Under the pieces are notes generated by a model that saw nothing but the letters and a program-made list of their open reading frames with translations, made no database searches and was not told the origin of the DNA. A stretch of 64,000 nucleotides of DNA. Origin: Devosia sp. XK-2 (GTDB lineage: Bacteria > Pseudomonadota > Alphaproteobacteria > Rhizobiales > Devosiaceae). The DNA is taken from positions 1,012,501 to 1,076,500 of the forward strand of contig NZ_CP146608.1 of assembly GCF_037113415.1 (NCBI RefSeq), given 5' to 3'. The translations under genes were made by a program, and so were the position numbers. Shown here in pieces: positions 41,901 through 50,673 of this stretch (the first letter of the stretch is position 1; the number at the start of each line of letters is the position of its first letter).

Positions 41901-42082
41901 TCAACCCACGCCTGGGGGCGCACACGCTGTTGCTCTGGGCCGCCGCGCCGCTGCTATTGCTGGCTGGCCTGATGGTCCTGCTCCTGGCCCGCCGCCGGCC
42001 CGCCGCGTCTGCTCCGCAGGCCCTGACCGCCGAAGAGACCGCCGCGCTCGAGGCCCTGAATCAAGGCGAAAATCGCCCCTAG
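41618..42082 (+). CDS. ccmH: Cytochrome c maturation protein CcmH (CycL)
   Basis: A 154-residue protein, full length for the family. Signal peptide ([20 protein letters not shown]), redox motif [10 protein letters not shown] with C45 and C48, and a C-terminal membrane anchor (about 103-128, [25 protein letters not shown]). It keeps the apocytochrome CxxCH thiols reduced and works with CcmF and CcmI. The ATG overlaps the ccmF TGA (ATGA at 41618-41621), so the usual coupling is preserved for this copy. Last gene of the ccm operon; 123 bases separate it from degP. Confidence 0.92.
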   Translation: MKLRALLACLLLCLSPVTMAVGPTEILPDAALEQRARDISAGLRCLVCQNQSIDDSDADLARDLRLLVRERLLAGDTDQEVEQYIVDRYGEYVLLNPRLGAHTLLLWAAAPLLLLAGLMVLLLARRRPAASAPQALTAEETAALEALNQGENRP

Positions 42083-42205
42083 TTGCGACACATTCCCGCC
42101 TGCAACATTGCTAAAGCTTAATGTTGGCGCAACTTCGCAGAAAGGCGCGTCGTTCCATACGTATCGCCATAAGCTGTTGAGAGCTTAACGAAGGAGATAC
42201 GTTCC

Positions 42206-43741
42206 ATGCGTTCGACTATTCTTTCGCGTACGCGCCGCTGGTTGGGTGCTTCCGCCCTGGCCTTGCTGGTTGGTGCCGGCGGTGTCGGCTCGGCCCTGAT
42301 TCTGACCGGCCAGGCCGCCAATGCGCAGATGCAGAACGCCGCCCAGATCGTCGTGCCACAGGCCTCGGTGCAGCAAGGCTTTGCCGACCTGGTGGACGCC
42401 GTCAAACCGGCGGTGGTCTCGATCCTGGTGGAAGCCGAATCCCCCAGCCGCACCATCCAGCGCGGCGGCCGCGACTTTAACTTCGAGTTCAATTTCCCCG
42501 ATCTGCCCGAAGATCATCCGTTCCGCGACTTCTTCGACCAGTTCGGCGGGCCCAACGGGCCGGGTGCACCTGGCGGCCAAAACGCGCCGCGGCACTTCAT
42601 GGCCGCCGGCTCGGGCTTTATCATCTCCCAGGACGGCTACATCGTAACCAATAACCACGTGGTCGAAGACGCCACTAAGGTTACCGTGGTCTTTGAAGAT
42701 GGCTCCGAGCAGGTTGCCGAAATCGTCGGTACCGACCAGCGTACCGATCTGGCCGTGCTCAAGATCGAAGGCCAGGATCTGCCCTTCGTGACCTTCGAGA
42801 ACGAGCCCAGCCGCGTGGGCGATTGGGTGGTTGCCGTGGGTAACCCCTTCGGCCTCGGCGGCACTGTGACCGTTGGCGTCATCTCCGGCGCTGGCCGCGA
42901 TATCGGCGGCTCCAATTACGGCGACTTCCTGCAGATCGACGCGGCGGTCAATACCGGCAATTCCGGTGGCCCGGCCTTCAACACCAATGGTGAAGTGGTT
43001 GGCGTCAACACGGCCATCTATTCGCCCAATGGCGGCAATGTCGGGATCGCCTTTGCCATCCCGGCACATACCGTCAAGCAGATCGTGGACCAGTTGATCA
43101 ATGATGGCACGGTGACCCGCGGCTATCTGGGTGTCTCCATCCAGGACGTCAGCAAGGACATTGCCGACAGCGTCGGTCTGTCCAATGCCCGCGGCGCCAT
43201 TGTCCGTGAGCCGACCGAAGATGGCCCTGCCGGCGCTGCCGGTGTGAAATCGGGCGACATCATCCTCAAGGTCGATGGTGAACAGATCGACGATGCGCTC
43301 GACCTCAGCCGCACCATTGCCAGCAAGGCGCCCGACTCGACCGTAGACCTGACCATCTGGCGCGATGGCGCCGAGACCTCGATCCAGGTCCAGCTCCAGC
43401 AGCTCGACGAAGCCGCCGTTGCCGCAACGCCGGACCAGCCCGTGCCGCCCCAGGCCCTGCCTGAAGCCGCCACGGCCCTGGGCATGACCCTGGTGCCTAA
43501 TGGCGACGGTTCGGGCGGTCTGCTGGTGCAGAATGTCGATGGAGATAGTGCCGCCGCGCAGCGTGGTTTCGCCACCGGCGACGTCATTCTCGAGGTCGAC
43601 AACAAGCCTGTGGCCGAACCGGCCGATTTCGACGCCGCGGTGCAGGCAGTTCAGGATCGCGGCCTGAATACGGTGCTGATCAAGGTCGCCCGTGACGGTG
43701 AAGCTCGCTTTGTCGGCTTGCCGATTGGCGATACTGAATAA
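42206..43741 (+). CDS. degP: DegP/HtrA-type periplasmic serine protease
   Basis: A 511-residue protein with a Tat-like or Sec signal peptide (RTRRWLGASALALLVGAGGVGSALILTGQAANA). Catalytic triad H151 (VTNNHVVED), D181 (RTDLAVLKI) and S253 (NTGNSGGPAFN), then two PDZ domains (VTRGYLGVSIQDV..., SGGLLVQNVDGDSAAAQRGFATGDVIL). It degrades or refolds misfolded envelope proteins. AAGGAG nine bases before the ATG. Its place after ccmH and before a two-component pair is the order I recall for rhizobial cycHJKL-degP. The gene ends at 43741, 56 bases before the regulator. Confidence 0.93.
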   Translation: MRSTILSRTRRWLGASALALLVGAGGVGSALILTGQAANAQMQNAAQIVVPQASVQQGFADLVDAVKPAVVSILVEAESPSRTIQRGGRDFNFEFNFPDLPEDHPFRDFFDQFGGPNGPGAPGGQNAPRHFMAAGSGFIISQDGYIVTNNHVVEDATKVTVVFEDGSEQVAEIVGTDQRTDLAVLKIEGQDLPFVTFENEPSRVGDWVVAVGNPFGLGGTVTVGVISGAGRDIGGSNYGDFLQIDAAVNTGNSGGPAFNTNGEVVGVNTAIYSPNGGNVGIAFAIPAHTVKQIVDQLINDGTVTRGYLGVSIQDVSKDIADSVGLSNARGAIVREPTEDGPAGAAGVKSGDIILKVDGEQIDDALDLSRTIASKAPDSTVDLTIWRDGAETSIQVQLQQLDEAAVAATPDQPVPPQALPEAATALGMTLVPNGDGSGGLLVQNVDGDSAAAQRGFATGDVILEVDNKPVAEPADFDAAVQAVQDRGLNTVLIKVARDGEARFVGLPIGDTE

Positions 43742-43797
43742 TGCCCAACGGCCCCGGGGCTGACCTGGGGCCGCCCCTTCAATACGGAGCGTCAGCC

Positions 43798-44469
43798 GTG
43801 AAAATCCTGCTCATCGAAGACGATCGCGAAGCGGCGAGCTATCTCGTCCAGGCCCTCGATGAAGCAGGCCATGTGACCCACCACGCCGCTGATGGCGAAA
43901 CCGGCTACGCAATGGCATCGGGCATGGATTACGACGTGCTCATCGTCGATCGCATGCTGCCCCGCCGCGATGGCCTGAGCATTGTCGAAAGCCTGCGCGC
44001 CGAAGACGACAAGACACCGGTTCTGATCCTTTCGGCATTGGGTGAGGTCGACGATCGCGTCACCGGCCTGCGCGCCGGCGGCGATGATTACCTGACCAAA
44101 CCCTATGCCTTCACCGAACTTCTGGCCCGCGTCGAAGTGCTCGCCCGCCGCTCCAGCCCAGCGGAAGCGGCCACCAGCTATACAGTGGGCGGCCTGACCC
44201 TGGACCGCCTCAGCCGCAAGGTCGAACGCGAGGGCGAAAATATCCTGCTGCAGCCGCGCGAGTTTCGCCTCTTGGAATATCTGATGAAAAATGCCGGCAA
44301 GGTGGTGACCCGCACCATGCTGCTCGAAAATGTCTGGGACTATCACTTTGACCCCCAGACCAATGTCATCGACGTGCACATGTCGCGCCTAAGATCCAAG
44401 ATCGACAAGGGCCATGCCAATCCGCTGCTCCACACTGTGCGCGGCGCCGGCTATATGATCCGGGAGTAG
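43798..44469 (+). CDS. OmpR-family response regulator
   Basis: A 223-residue regulator starting at GTG 43798, with GGAGCG seven bases upstream; an in-frame ATG at 43741 overlaps the degP stop and would add a non-conserved 19-residue leader. Receiver: E7/D8/D9 region IEDDREA, phosphoacceptor D51 (VLIVDRMLPRRDG), lysine in DYLTKPY. The winged helix ends in NVIDVHMSRLRSKIDKG...HTVRGAGYMIRE. The CusR/CzcR-like C-terminus does not define the signal. Directly followed by its kinase (three bases). Confidence 0.88.
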   Translation: MKILLIEDDREAASYLVQALDEAGHVTHHAADGETGYAMASGMDYDVLIVDRMLPRRDGLSIVESLRAEDDKTPVLILSALGEVDDRVTGLRAGGDDYLTKPYAFTELLARVEVLARRSSPAEAATSYTVGGLTLDRLSRKVEREGENILLQPREFRLLEYLMKNAGKVVTRTMLLENVWDYHFDPQTNVIDVHMSRLRSKIDKGHANPLLHTVRGAGYMIRE

Positions 44470-44472
44470 CCC

Positions 44473-45891
44473 GTGAGCCGCTTCGCCCAGGTCTGGCGAA
44501 CATCCACCGTCAGGCTGACTGCCACCTTCATCGCCATCTTCATCGTTTTTGCCATCTTGCTCATGGCCTTTATCGGCTGGCAGTCGAGCGTGCAGATTCA
44601 GCGCCAGCAAACCGACGATATCGATCGGGAGATCCGCCAATTCCAGCGTATCGAGGCCAATCAGGGTATCCGCGCGCTGGCCTTTGCCGTCAATCGCCTG
44701 TCCACCCAGCCTGGACCGGGCATCTATTTCCTTGGCGACGCAACCGGCCTTTACCTCCTGGGCAATGTGACCGACGTGCCGCCCGAAGTCGTCATCACGC
44801 CCGGTGTCTACAGCTTCGATTACGAGCGGCCAAACCCCCTGGGCGATGGCACAAATGCCGATGAACTGCGCCCGCCGCGCCAGCGTGAGGGTGTCGCGGT
44901 GGTGCGCTCGATTGAATTGGGCAATGGGATGCGCCTGGTCGTCGGCCGCGATGTAGTCGAGCGCCGCGGCTACTCGGCCATTATTCTGCAGAGCTTTCTC
45001 GTCGGCGTCGTTGGCATCATCCTGTTCTCGCTGGTCGCGGGCGGCATTACGGCCCGGCGCGTGCTGCGGCGCATCGACACCATTCAGCAGACCTCGACCA
45101 AGATCATGTCAGGCAATCTTTCCGAGCGGGTTCCGGTCACCAAGCGCAATGACGAATTCGATGCGCTGGCCACCAATCTCAATGCCATGCTCGACCGCAT
45201 CGAGCAGCTTTTGCAGGGCCTCAAGGAAGTCACCGACAATGTGGCGCATGACCTCAAGACCCCGCTCACCCGGTTGCGCAATCAGGCGGAGGCGGCCCTG
45301 CGAGACACCGCCAGCGTGGAAACCCGTGAGCAGGCGCTTGAGACGGTGATCGCCGAGAGCGATCGCCTGATCCAGACTTTCAATGCCCTGCTGATGATCG
45401 CGCGGGTTGAGGCCGGTGCACCCTCGGGCGCCCTGTCCGAGGTCAATATCAGCGATATTGTGGCCGACGTTGCCGAGCTCTATGGCCCCGTCGCCGAAGA
45501 CGAGGGCATCGTCGTCGAAACCAATATCGAGGGCGGCATATCGCTCAAGGCCAATCGCGAGCTTGTCGGCCAGGCCATGGTCAACCTTCTGGAAAACGCC
45601 ATCAAATATGCGCGCCCCGAGGACGGGACGCCGGGCAGGATCGTCGTCGACCTGGCCGCTGAGGCCGGCAAGGTCCGCATCTGCGTTGCCGACAATGGCC
45701 CGGGCATTCCCGAGCCGGACCGCAAGCGCGTGCTGGAACGCTTTGTCCGGCTCGAAAAGAGCCGCTCCGAGCCCGGCTCGGGCCTTGGCCTGTCGCTGGT
45801 CAACGCCGTGGCGCGGCTGCATGGGGGCACCTTCACCATCGATGACAATGCGCCCGGCGTGCGCGCCGTGCTTGAAATCCCCAGGCGCTAA
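44473..45891 (+). CDS. Sensor histidine kinase (HAMP) paired with the upstream regulator
   Basis: A 472-residue kinase from GTG 44473. Transmembrane helices at about 13-36 and 172-196 enclose a periplasmic sensor domain (YFLGDATGLYLLGNVTDVPPEVVITPGVYSFDYERP) typical of the CusS/QseC-like kinases of rhizobia. HAMP linker, H-box NVAHDLKTPLTRLRNQ with His near residue 259, N-box NLLENAIKYA, G1 DNGPGIP, G2 GSGLGLSLV. Lying behind degP, it may report envelope stress, but that is context only. Followed by glnE after 44 bases. Confidence 0.88.
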   Translation: MSRFAQVWRTSTVRLTATFIAIFIVFAILLMAFIGWQSSVQIQRQQTDDIDREIRQFQRIEANQGIRALAFAVNRLSTQPGPGIYFLGDATGLYLLGNVTDVPPEVVITPGVYSFDYERPNPLGDGTNADELRPPRQREGVAVVRSIELGNGMRLVVGRDVVERRGYSAIILQSFLVGVVGIILFSLVAGGITARRVLRRIDTIQQTSTKIMSGNLSERVPVTKRNDEFDALATNLNAMLDRIEQLLQGLKEVTDNVAHDLKTPLTRLRNQAEAALRDTASVETREQALETVIAESDRLIQTFNALLMIARVEAGAPSGALSEVNISDIVADVAELYGPVAEDEGIVVETNIEGGISLKANRELVGQAMVNLLENAIKYARPEDGTPGRIVVDLAAEAGKVRICVADNGPGIPEPDRKRVLERFVRLEKSRSEPGSGLGLSLVNAVARLHGGTFTIDDNAPGVRAVLEIPRR

Positions 45892-45935
45892 CCTGCCGTC
45901 TTGTCGGGGCCATGGGGCCGGGCTATGCCTCTTTT

Positions 45936-48815
45936 ATGAGCACAATTCTTGCCCCGCTTCCGCCCACCGACATGCCGCAATTCGAGGCTCTGCTGGCCGA
46001 TATGCCTGAAGCCTGCGCAGCCGCCCTGCGCTCAAGGCGCGATGCTATTGGCCCCTTGCTGGAGGCAGCGCCCTATCTGCTCGACCTGACGCGGGCCCAT
46101 GGGCCATGGCTGGTCGAGGCGCTCGATGCCGGCCCCGACCGGGCCTTTGCCGATTTGATCACGCAAGTCGGGCGAGCCGGACGCGAAGACGGTGAGGAGA
46201 ACGTCGCCCATGCCCTGCGCTGCGCCAAGGGGCGGACCGCGCTATTGGCGGCTATAGCAGAAACGGGCGGCGCCTGGACAACGGCCCGCGCCACCGAAGC
46301 CTTGTCCGATCTGGCCGATGCCGCGCTTGAAGCTGCTCTCGACCTGCTCATGCGGCAGGCTTCCGAAAAAGGTCACTTGGCGATCCCCCCCGACGAGGCC
46401 AGGGCCGCCAATTCCGGCCTAGCCCTCTTTGCCCTGGGCAAGCATGGCGGTCGCGAACTCAACTATTCCTCCGACATCGATATCGTCGTGTTTTTCGATC
46501 CGCAAAAGCCTGTACTGGCCGACCCCTCCGAGGCGACCAGGATCTATTCGCGCATGGTGCAGAAGCTGGTGGGGCTGATGGAGGACCGGCAGGCCGGCGG
46601 CTATGTGTTTCGCACCGATCTCCGCCTGCGCCCCGATCCCGGTTCGACGCCTGTGGCGCTATCCGCCGATGCCGCGCTCGCCTATTACGAAGTGCGCGGC
46701 CAAAACTGGGAGCGCGCCGCCTGGATCAAGGCCCGGGCCTGCGCAGGCGACAAGGCCGTCGGCGAGGCCTTCCTCAAGGATTTGGCGCCCTATGTCTGGC
46801 GCAAGCATCTCGACTTCGCCACCATTGCCGACATCCAGGCAATGAAACGCCAGATCAACATATCCAAAAAGGTCGGCGATATCCGGGTGGAAGGGCACAA
46901 TGTCAAACTCGGCCGCGGCGGCATTCGTGAGATCGAATTCTTCGCCCAGACCCAACAGCTGATCGCGGGCGGGCGCGACCAGACCCTGCGGGTGCGTCCC
47001 ACCGCGCAAGCCCTGGCGGCGTTGGCACAAGCAGATTGGATCAGCCAGCAGACGGCCGACGAGCTGACCCAGACCTATTGGTATCTGCGCGCCATCGAGA
47101 ACCGCCTGCAAATGCTGCGCGACGAACAGACCCATGTCATGCCCGATACGCCCGAGGCGGTGGCCCTTATTGGCAGGCTGATGGGTGAGGCCGACCTTGA
47201 AACCTTCGAAACGGCCTATCGCACGGCCCTTGAACGCGTCGCCCGCTATTATGCGGAGCTGTTTACCGAGGGCGAGACGCTCGGATCGGGTGAGGGCAAT
47301 CTGGTCTTCACCGGCAGCGATGACGATCCTGAAACGCTTGAGACGCTGACGGTGATGGGGTTTGCCGATGCCCATAAGGCCATCGAGACCATTCGCAAAT
47401 GGCACTATGGCAGCTATGCCGCCACGCGGACCTCAGCGGCCCGGGCGCACCTGACCGAATTGCTGCCGGCCCTGCTGCTGACCCTGGGGCGCGCCGGCAA
47501 TGCCGATGAGGCTCTGGCCCGCATGGACGATTTCCTGGGACGCCTGCCTGCGGGGGTGCAGCTATTCGCCCTGCTGCGCAACCACGCCCAATTGCGCACC
47601 TTGCTGGTGCAATTCATGGCCTCGGCGCCGCGCATGGCCGAGGCCGTCATTCATCGCGCCCATGTCATGGACGGCCTTATTGATCCGGCCTTTGCCAATG
47701 ACGTGACCCATCGCGATGTGCTGGTAGCCAAGGTGGATGCCTTTCTGGCGGACGCACGTTCCTATGAGGAACTGATCGACCGGGCCCGCATCATTGGTCA
47801 GGAGCAGAAATTCCTGGTGGCCGCAGGTCTGCTATCCGGCACAGTCAGCGCGCATGGGGCAGGGGAGCAGTTCACCGCTTTGGCCGAAACCCTGCTGCAT
47901 CGGCTGTTCGACAAGGTCCAGGACGAATTTGCGACCCGTCACGGGCGCATCCAGGGCGCAGAAGTCGCCTTGCTGGCTTTTGGCAAGATGGCCAGCCGGG
48001 AAATGACTTTCGCTTCCGACCTGGACTTTATCCTGCTCTACGACGCGCCCGACACCGAATCCGATGGCGAGCGGCAATTGTCGACACCGCACTACTTTGC
48101 CCGCCTGACCCAGCGACTGGTGGCGGCGGTGTCTGCGCCAACGGCGGAAGGTGTGCTCTACGAGGCTGATATGCGCTTGCGTCCCTCGGGCAATTCGGGG
48201 CCCCTGGCCACCAGCCTTGCGGGCTTTCGCGCCTATCACAAGGACAATGCCTGGACCTGGGAGCACCTCGCCCTCAGCCGGGCCCGTGTGGTGGCCTCCA
48301 CTGGCGACCTCGGCCGCAAGGTCGACGCGGAAATCGCCGGGATCATGGCTCGGCCGCGCGACAATGCCAAAACCATCGATGATGTCGTGTCCATGCGAGC
48401 CCTGATGGCCCGGGAGCGCAAGCCGCGCCACCCATTCGACCTCAAGCTGGTCAGCGGCGGGCTGGTCGATCTCGAATTTATCGCTCAATCGGCGCAATTG
48501 GTTGCCGGAGCCAATATTGCCCTTCCGCAGGACACAACGGCCCGCGTCCTGGCGCGGCTCGGCGAGCTTGAACTCGTGCCCGAGGGCCAGCGGCTGGCCG
48601 AAATCCATGCGGTCTATTCGACGATCCTGCAGGTCATGAGTTCGGCCTTGGTCAGCCCCTTCAAGGAAGAGGCTTGGACTCCCGCTTTCAGGGAATTGCT
48701 CGCCCACCTGGCCAATTATCCCGATTTTGTGCGTCTTGAACTGGATGTCGCGCAGATGCAGGCAACCGTGCAGGCAGCGGCCGAGCAGTGGTATGAGCGA
48801 GCGCGGGTGCTCTAG
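45936..48815 (+). CDS. glnE: Glutamine synthetase adenylyltransferase/adenylyl-removing enzyme
   Basis: A 959-residue bifunctional enzyme (start ATG 45936; an upstream ATG at 45912 adds eight residues). Two nucleotidyltransferase domains: GKHGGRELNYSSDIDIVVF near residue 167 (adenylyl-removing half) and GKMASREMTFASDLDFILLYD near 683 (adenylylating half), both with the catalytic SD(I/L)D. GIREIEFFAQTQQL and GGLVDLEFIAQSAQL mark the linked helical domains. It tunes glutamine synthetase activity to nitrogen status through PII. The stop overlaps the convergent histidine kinase stop by four bases. Confidence 0.93.
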   Translation: MSTILAPLPPTDMPQFEALLADMPEACAAALRSRRDAIGPLLEAAPYLLDLTRAHGPWLVEALDAGPDRAFADLITQVGRAGREDGEENVAHALRCAKGRTALLAAIAETGGAWTTARATEALSDLADAALEAALDLLMRQASEKGHLAIPPDEARAANSGLALFALGKHGGRELNYSSDIDIVVFFDPQKPVLADPSEATRIYSRMVQKLVGLMEDRQAGGYVFRTDLRLRPDPGSTPVALSADAALAYYEVRGQNWERAAWIKARACAGDKAVGEAFLKDLAPYVWRKHLDFATIADIQAMKRQINISKKVGDIRVEGHNVKLGRGGIREIEFFAQTQQLIAGGRDQTLRVRPTAQALAALAQADWISQQTADELTQTYWYLRAIENRLQMLRDEQTHVMPDTPEAVALIGRLMGEADLETFETAYRTALERVARYYAELFTEGETLGSGEGNLVFTGSDDDPETLETLTVMGFADAHKAIETIRKWHYGSYAATRTSAARAHLTELLPALLLTLGRAGNADEALARMDDFLGRLPAGVQLFALLRNHAQLRTLLVQFMASAPRMAEAVIHRAHVMDGLIDPAFANDVTHRDVLVAKVDAFLADARSYEELIDRARIIGQEQKFLVAAGLLSGTVSAHGAGEQFTALAETLLHRLFDKVQDEFATRHGRIQGAEVALLAFGKMASREMTFASDLDFILLYDAPDTESDGERQLSTPHYFARLTQRLVAAVSAPTAEGVLYEADMRLRPSGNSGPLATSLAGFRAYHKDNAWTWEHLALSRARVVASTGDLGRKVDAEIAGIMARPRDNAKTIDDVVSMRALMARERKPRHPFDLKLVSGGLVDLEFIAQSAQLVAGANIALPQDTTARVLARLGELELVPEGQRLAEIHAVYSTILQVMSSALVSPFKEEAWTPAFRELLAHLANYPDFVRLELDVAQMQATVQAAAEQWYERARVL

Positions 48816-50449
48816 GCAGCCAGATGAACCGCGGCCGGCTCGATCGGCAGGGAAATCGCCACGGTCGTTCCGATCATCGGGCTGGAATCGATGGCCAGGT
48901 TTCCGCCGCTGAGTTCGGCAATGGCCCGCGCGATTGAAATACCCAGGCCCGGGCCGACGCCATCGCGGGTAAAACTGGCATCGCCCAGTGCAAAGGGTTG
49001 GCTGAGGCTGGCCAGGCGGCCCTCGTCCATGCCTATGCCGGTATCGCTGATTTCGATCACCACGCCATCGTCTGCGGCGTAGCCGGCCAGCGTCACCTGT
49101 CCGCCAGCCTGCGTGAACCGGAGTGCATTGTCCATGATATTGCCGATCATGCGGATCAGCCCAAGGCGATCGCCACGCAGGACGGCGCCGGTCTCGCGTC
49201 CGGTCAGCAGGCTGATGCCGGCGCGCTGGGCCTGGCCATGGAAACGGGCCGCGACCGCATTCAGGACCTCATCAAGCAACACCGGCTCCTGCCGCAATGC
49301 CTTGCGTCCGCCCTCGAGTTCGGCCAGGTCGAGAATGGCAGCGAACGAGGTGAGCAGATGTTCACCTGAGGATTTGATGGTTTCGACATAGTCCACATAG
49401 CGACTGTCGCCTAGCGGCCCATAGGTCTCGTGCTGCATCAGTTCGGCAAAGCCGATAATGTGGTTGAGCGGCGTGCGGATGTCGTGGCTGAGATGCGCCA
49501 GGAAATTGGTCTTTGCGCGGCTTGCCGCCTCGGCCTTGAGCTTTTCTTCGTGATAGCGGCGGGCCAGCAGTCTTTGTTCCTCGCGGACGGCCTGTAGCAT
49601 GGCATCGGTGCGCTTGACCTCGGTAATGTCCGAGACCAGCGTCATGAAAGCGCCATCACCCAGCGGGCGCTCGTCGATTTGCAGGCATGTCCCGTCCCCG
49701 CAATGCAGCTCGAGCAGGCGGAGATTATGGTCTTCGCGCACCAGTTTCATATAGCCGCCGGCAATCAACCGGCTGACGGCCTGGTGATAGGTGACCCTGG
49801 TGTCATCGAGGTCGAGACGGCTGCGATATTGGTCATTGCAGACGATCAGTTGCCCGGTACCGGTCCAGCAGGCCAATCCCATGGGAATGGCCGAAGCCAA
49901 TTGGCTATAGCTCTCGCGCTCCTCGGGTGCCGGCATGCCTTTGCGGCGGCGCGACGATGCTAGCGTCAAGAGCCCAGCCAGCGCGAATGCCGCCGCGCCG
50001 CGCCCGGTGATGCCGGAAAGTGCCGCGAGTTGGTCCAGTTCCAATCCGAGCAGGCCATGGTCGCCGGCTGGGACGGCGTGGGCGAGAGGCCCGGGCTTAG
50101 CGTCGCTGGCAAGGCTGGCTTTGATCAGGCCGCCGCTGCGATAGGCGGCCGTATCGAGCACCGCTTGCGCATCGGCCGGGGAGCGCAGGGCGATATCGGC
50201 CGCCAGCATTTCCCCGATCGCCGCCAGCTCATGTTGCATGCCGGCAAAGGTGCGGGTGACGTCATAGACGATAAAGAGGCTGGCGGCGAGGAACGCGGTA
50301 GCCGCAACCGCAGCTGAGGTGCGAGAAAAATGCCAGGCGAAAAGGGTGCCGATAAGATGCGGGGCGCTTGAAGGTCTTTTCCTGGAGCCAGCGCGGAATC
50401 CAAGTGCGCCGGCGCCGGATGCTTCCGACGACCGCATAAAATTCTCCAT
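48812..50449 (-). CDS. PAS-domain sensor histidine kinase
   Basis: A 545-residue membrane kinase. Transmembrane helices at about 47-66 and 148-166, a PAS domain (LASAIPMGLACWTGTGQLIVCNDQYRSRLDL...), a coiled helix (RRYHEEKLKAEAASRAKTNFLA), H-box LSHDIRTPLNHIIGFAELM with His near 322, and an ATP-binding domain (NIMDNALRF, DTGIGMD, GPGLGISIARAI). The H-box and PAS_7-type sensor resemble the PleC/DivJ/PdhS family that controls the cell cycle in alphaproteobacteria; membership is a guess. A histidine kinase next to glnE is usual in rhizobia. Confidence 0.82.
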   Translation of the reverse strand: MENFMRSSEASGAGALGFRAGSRKRPSSAPHLIGTLFAWHFSRTSAAVAATAFLAASLFIVYDVTRTFAGMQHELAAIGEMLAADIALRSPADAQAVLDTAAYRSGGLIKASLASDAKPGPLAHAVPAGDHGLLGLELDQLAALSGITGRGAAAFALAGLLTLASSRRRKGMPAPEERESYSQLASAIPMGLACWTGTGQLIVCNDQYRSRLDLDDTRVTYHQAVSRLIAGGYMKLVREDHNLRLLELHCGDGTCLQIDERPLGDGAFMTLVSDITEVKRTDAMLQAVREEQRLLARRYHEEKLKAEAASRAKTNFLAHLSHDIRTPLNHIIGFAELMQHETYGPLGDSRYVDYVETIKSSGEHLLTSFAAILDLAELEGGRKALRQEPVLLDEVLNAVAARFHGQAQRAGISLLTGRETGAVLRGDRLGLIRMIGNIMDNALRFTQAGGQVTLAGYAADDGVVIEISDTGIGMDEGRLASLSQPFALGDASFTRDGVGPGLGISIARAIAELSGGNLAIDSSPMIGTTVAISLPIEPAAVHLAA

Positions 50450-50673
50450 CCTTTGAAGGGGTTTAGACCCAAACCAACCTTGCCCTTAACAAGGTATGAA
50501 TCAGGTCGGCATCGCTTGTCCAGAGCGTCGCCTGGGCCGTTTTGGGCGGAATTGGAAAAAGCGGAGTCAGCTGAATCACTTAGCCGAAAGAAAAAATCTT
50601 CCAAAGAGCGATCGCATGGATTTCGGCATGGGAGGTGCCCCGGGGGAGGGCCTTGCCGTCCCCCGGATTGTGC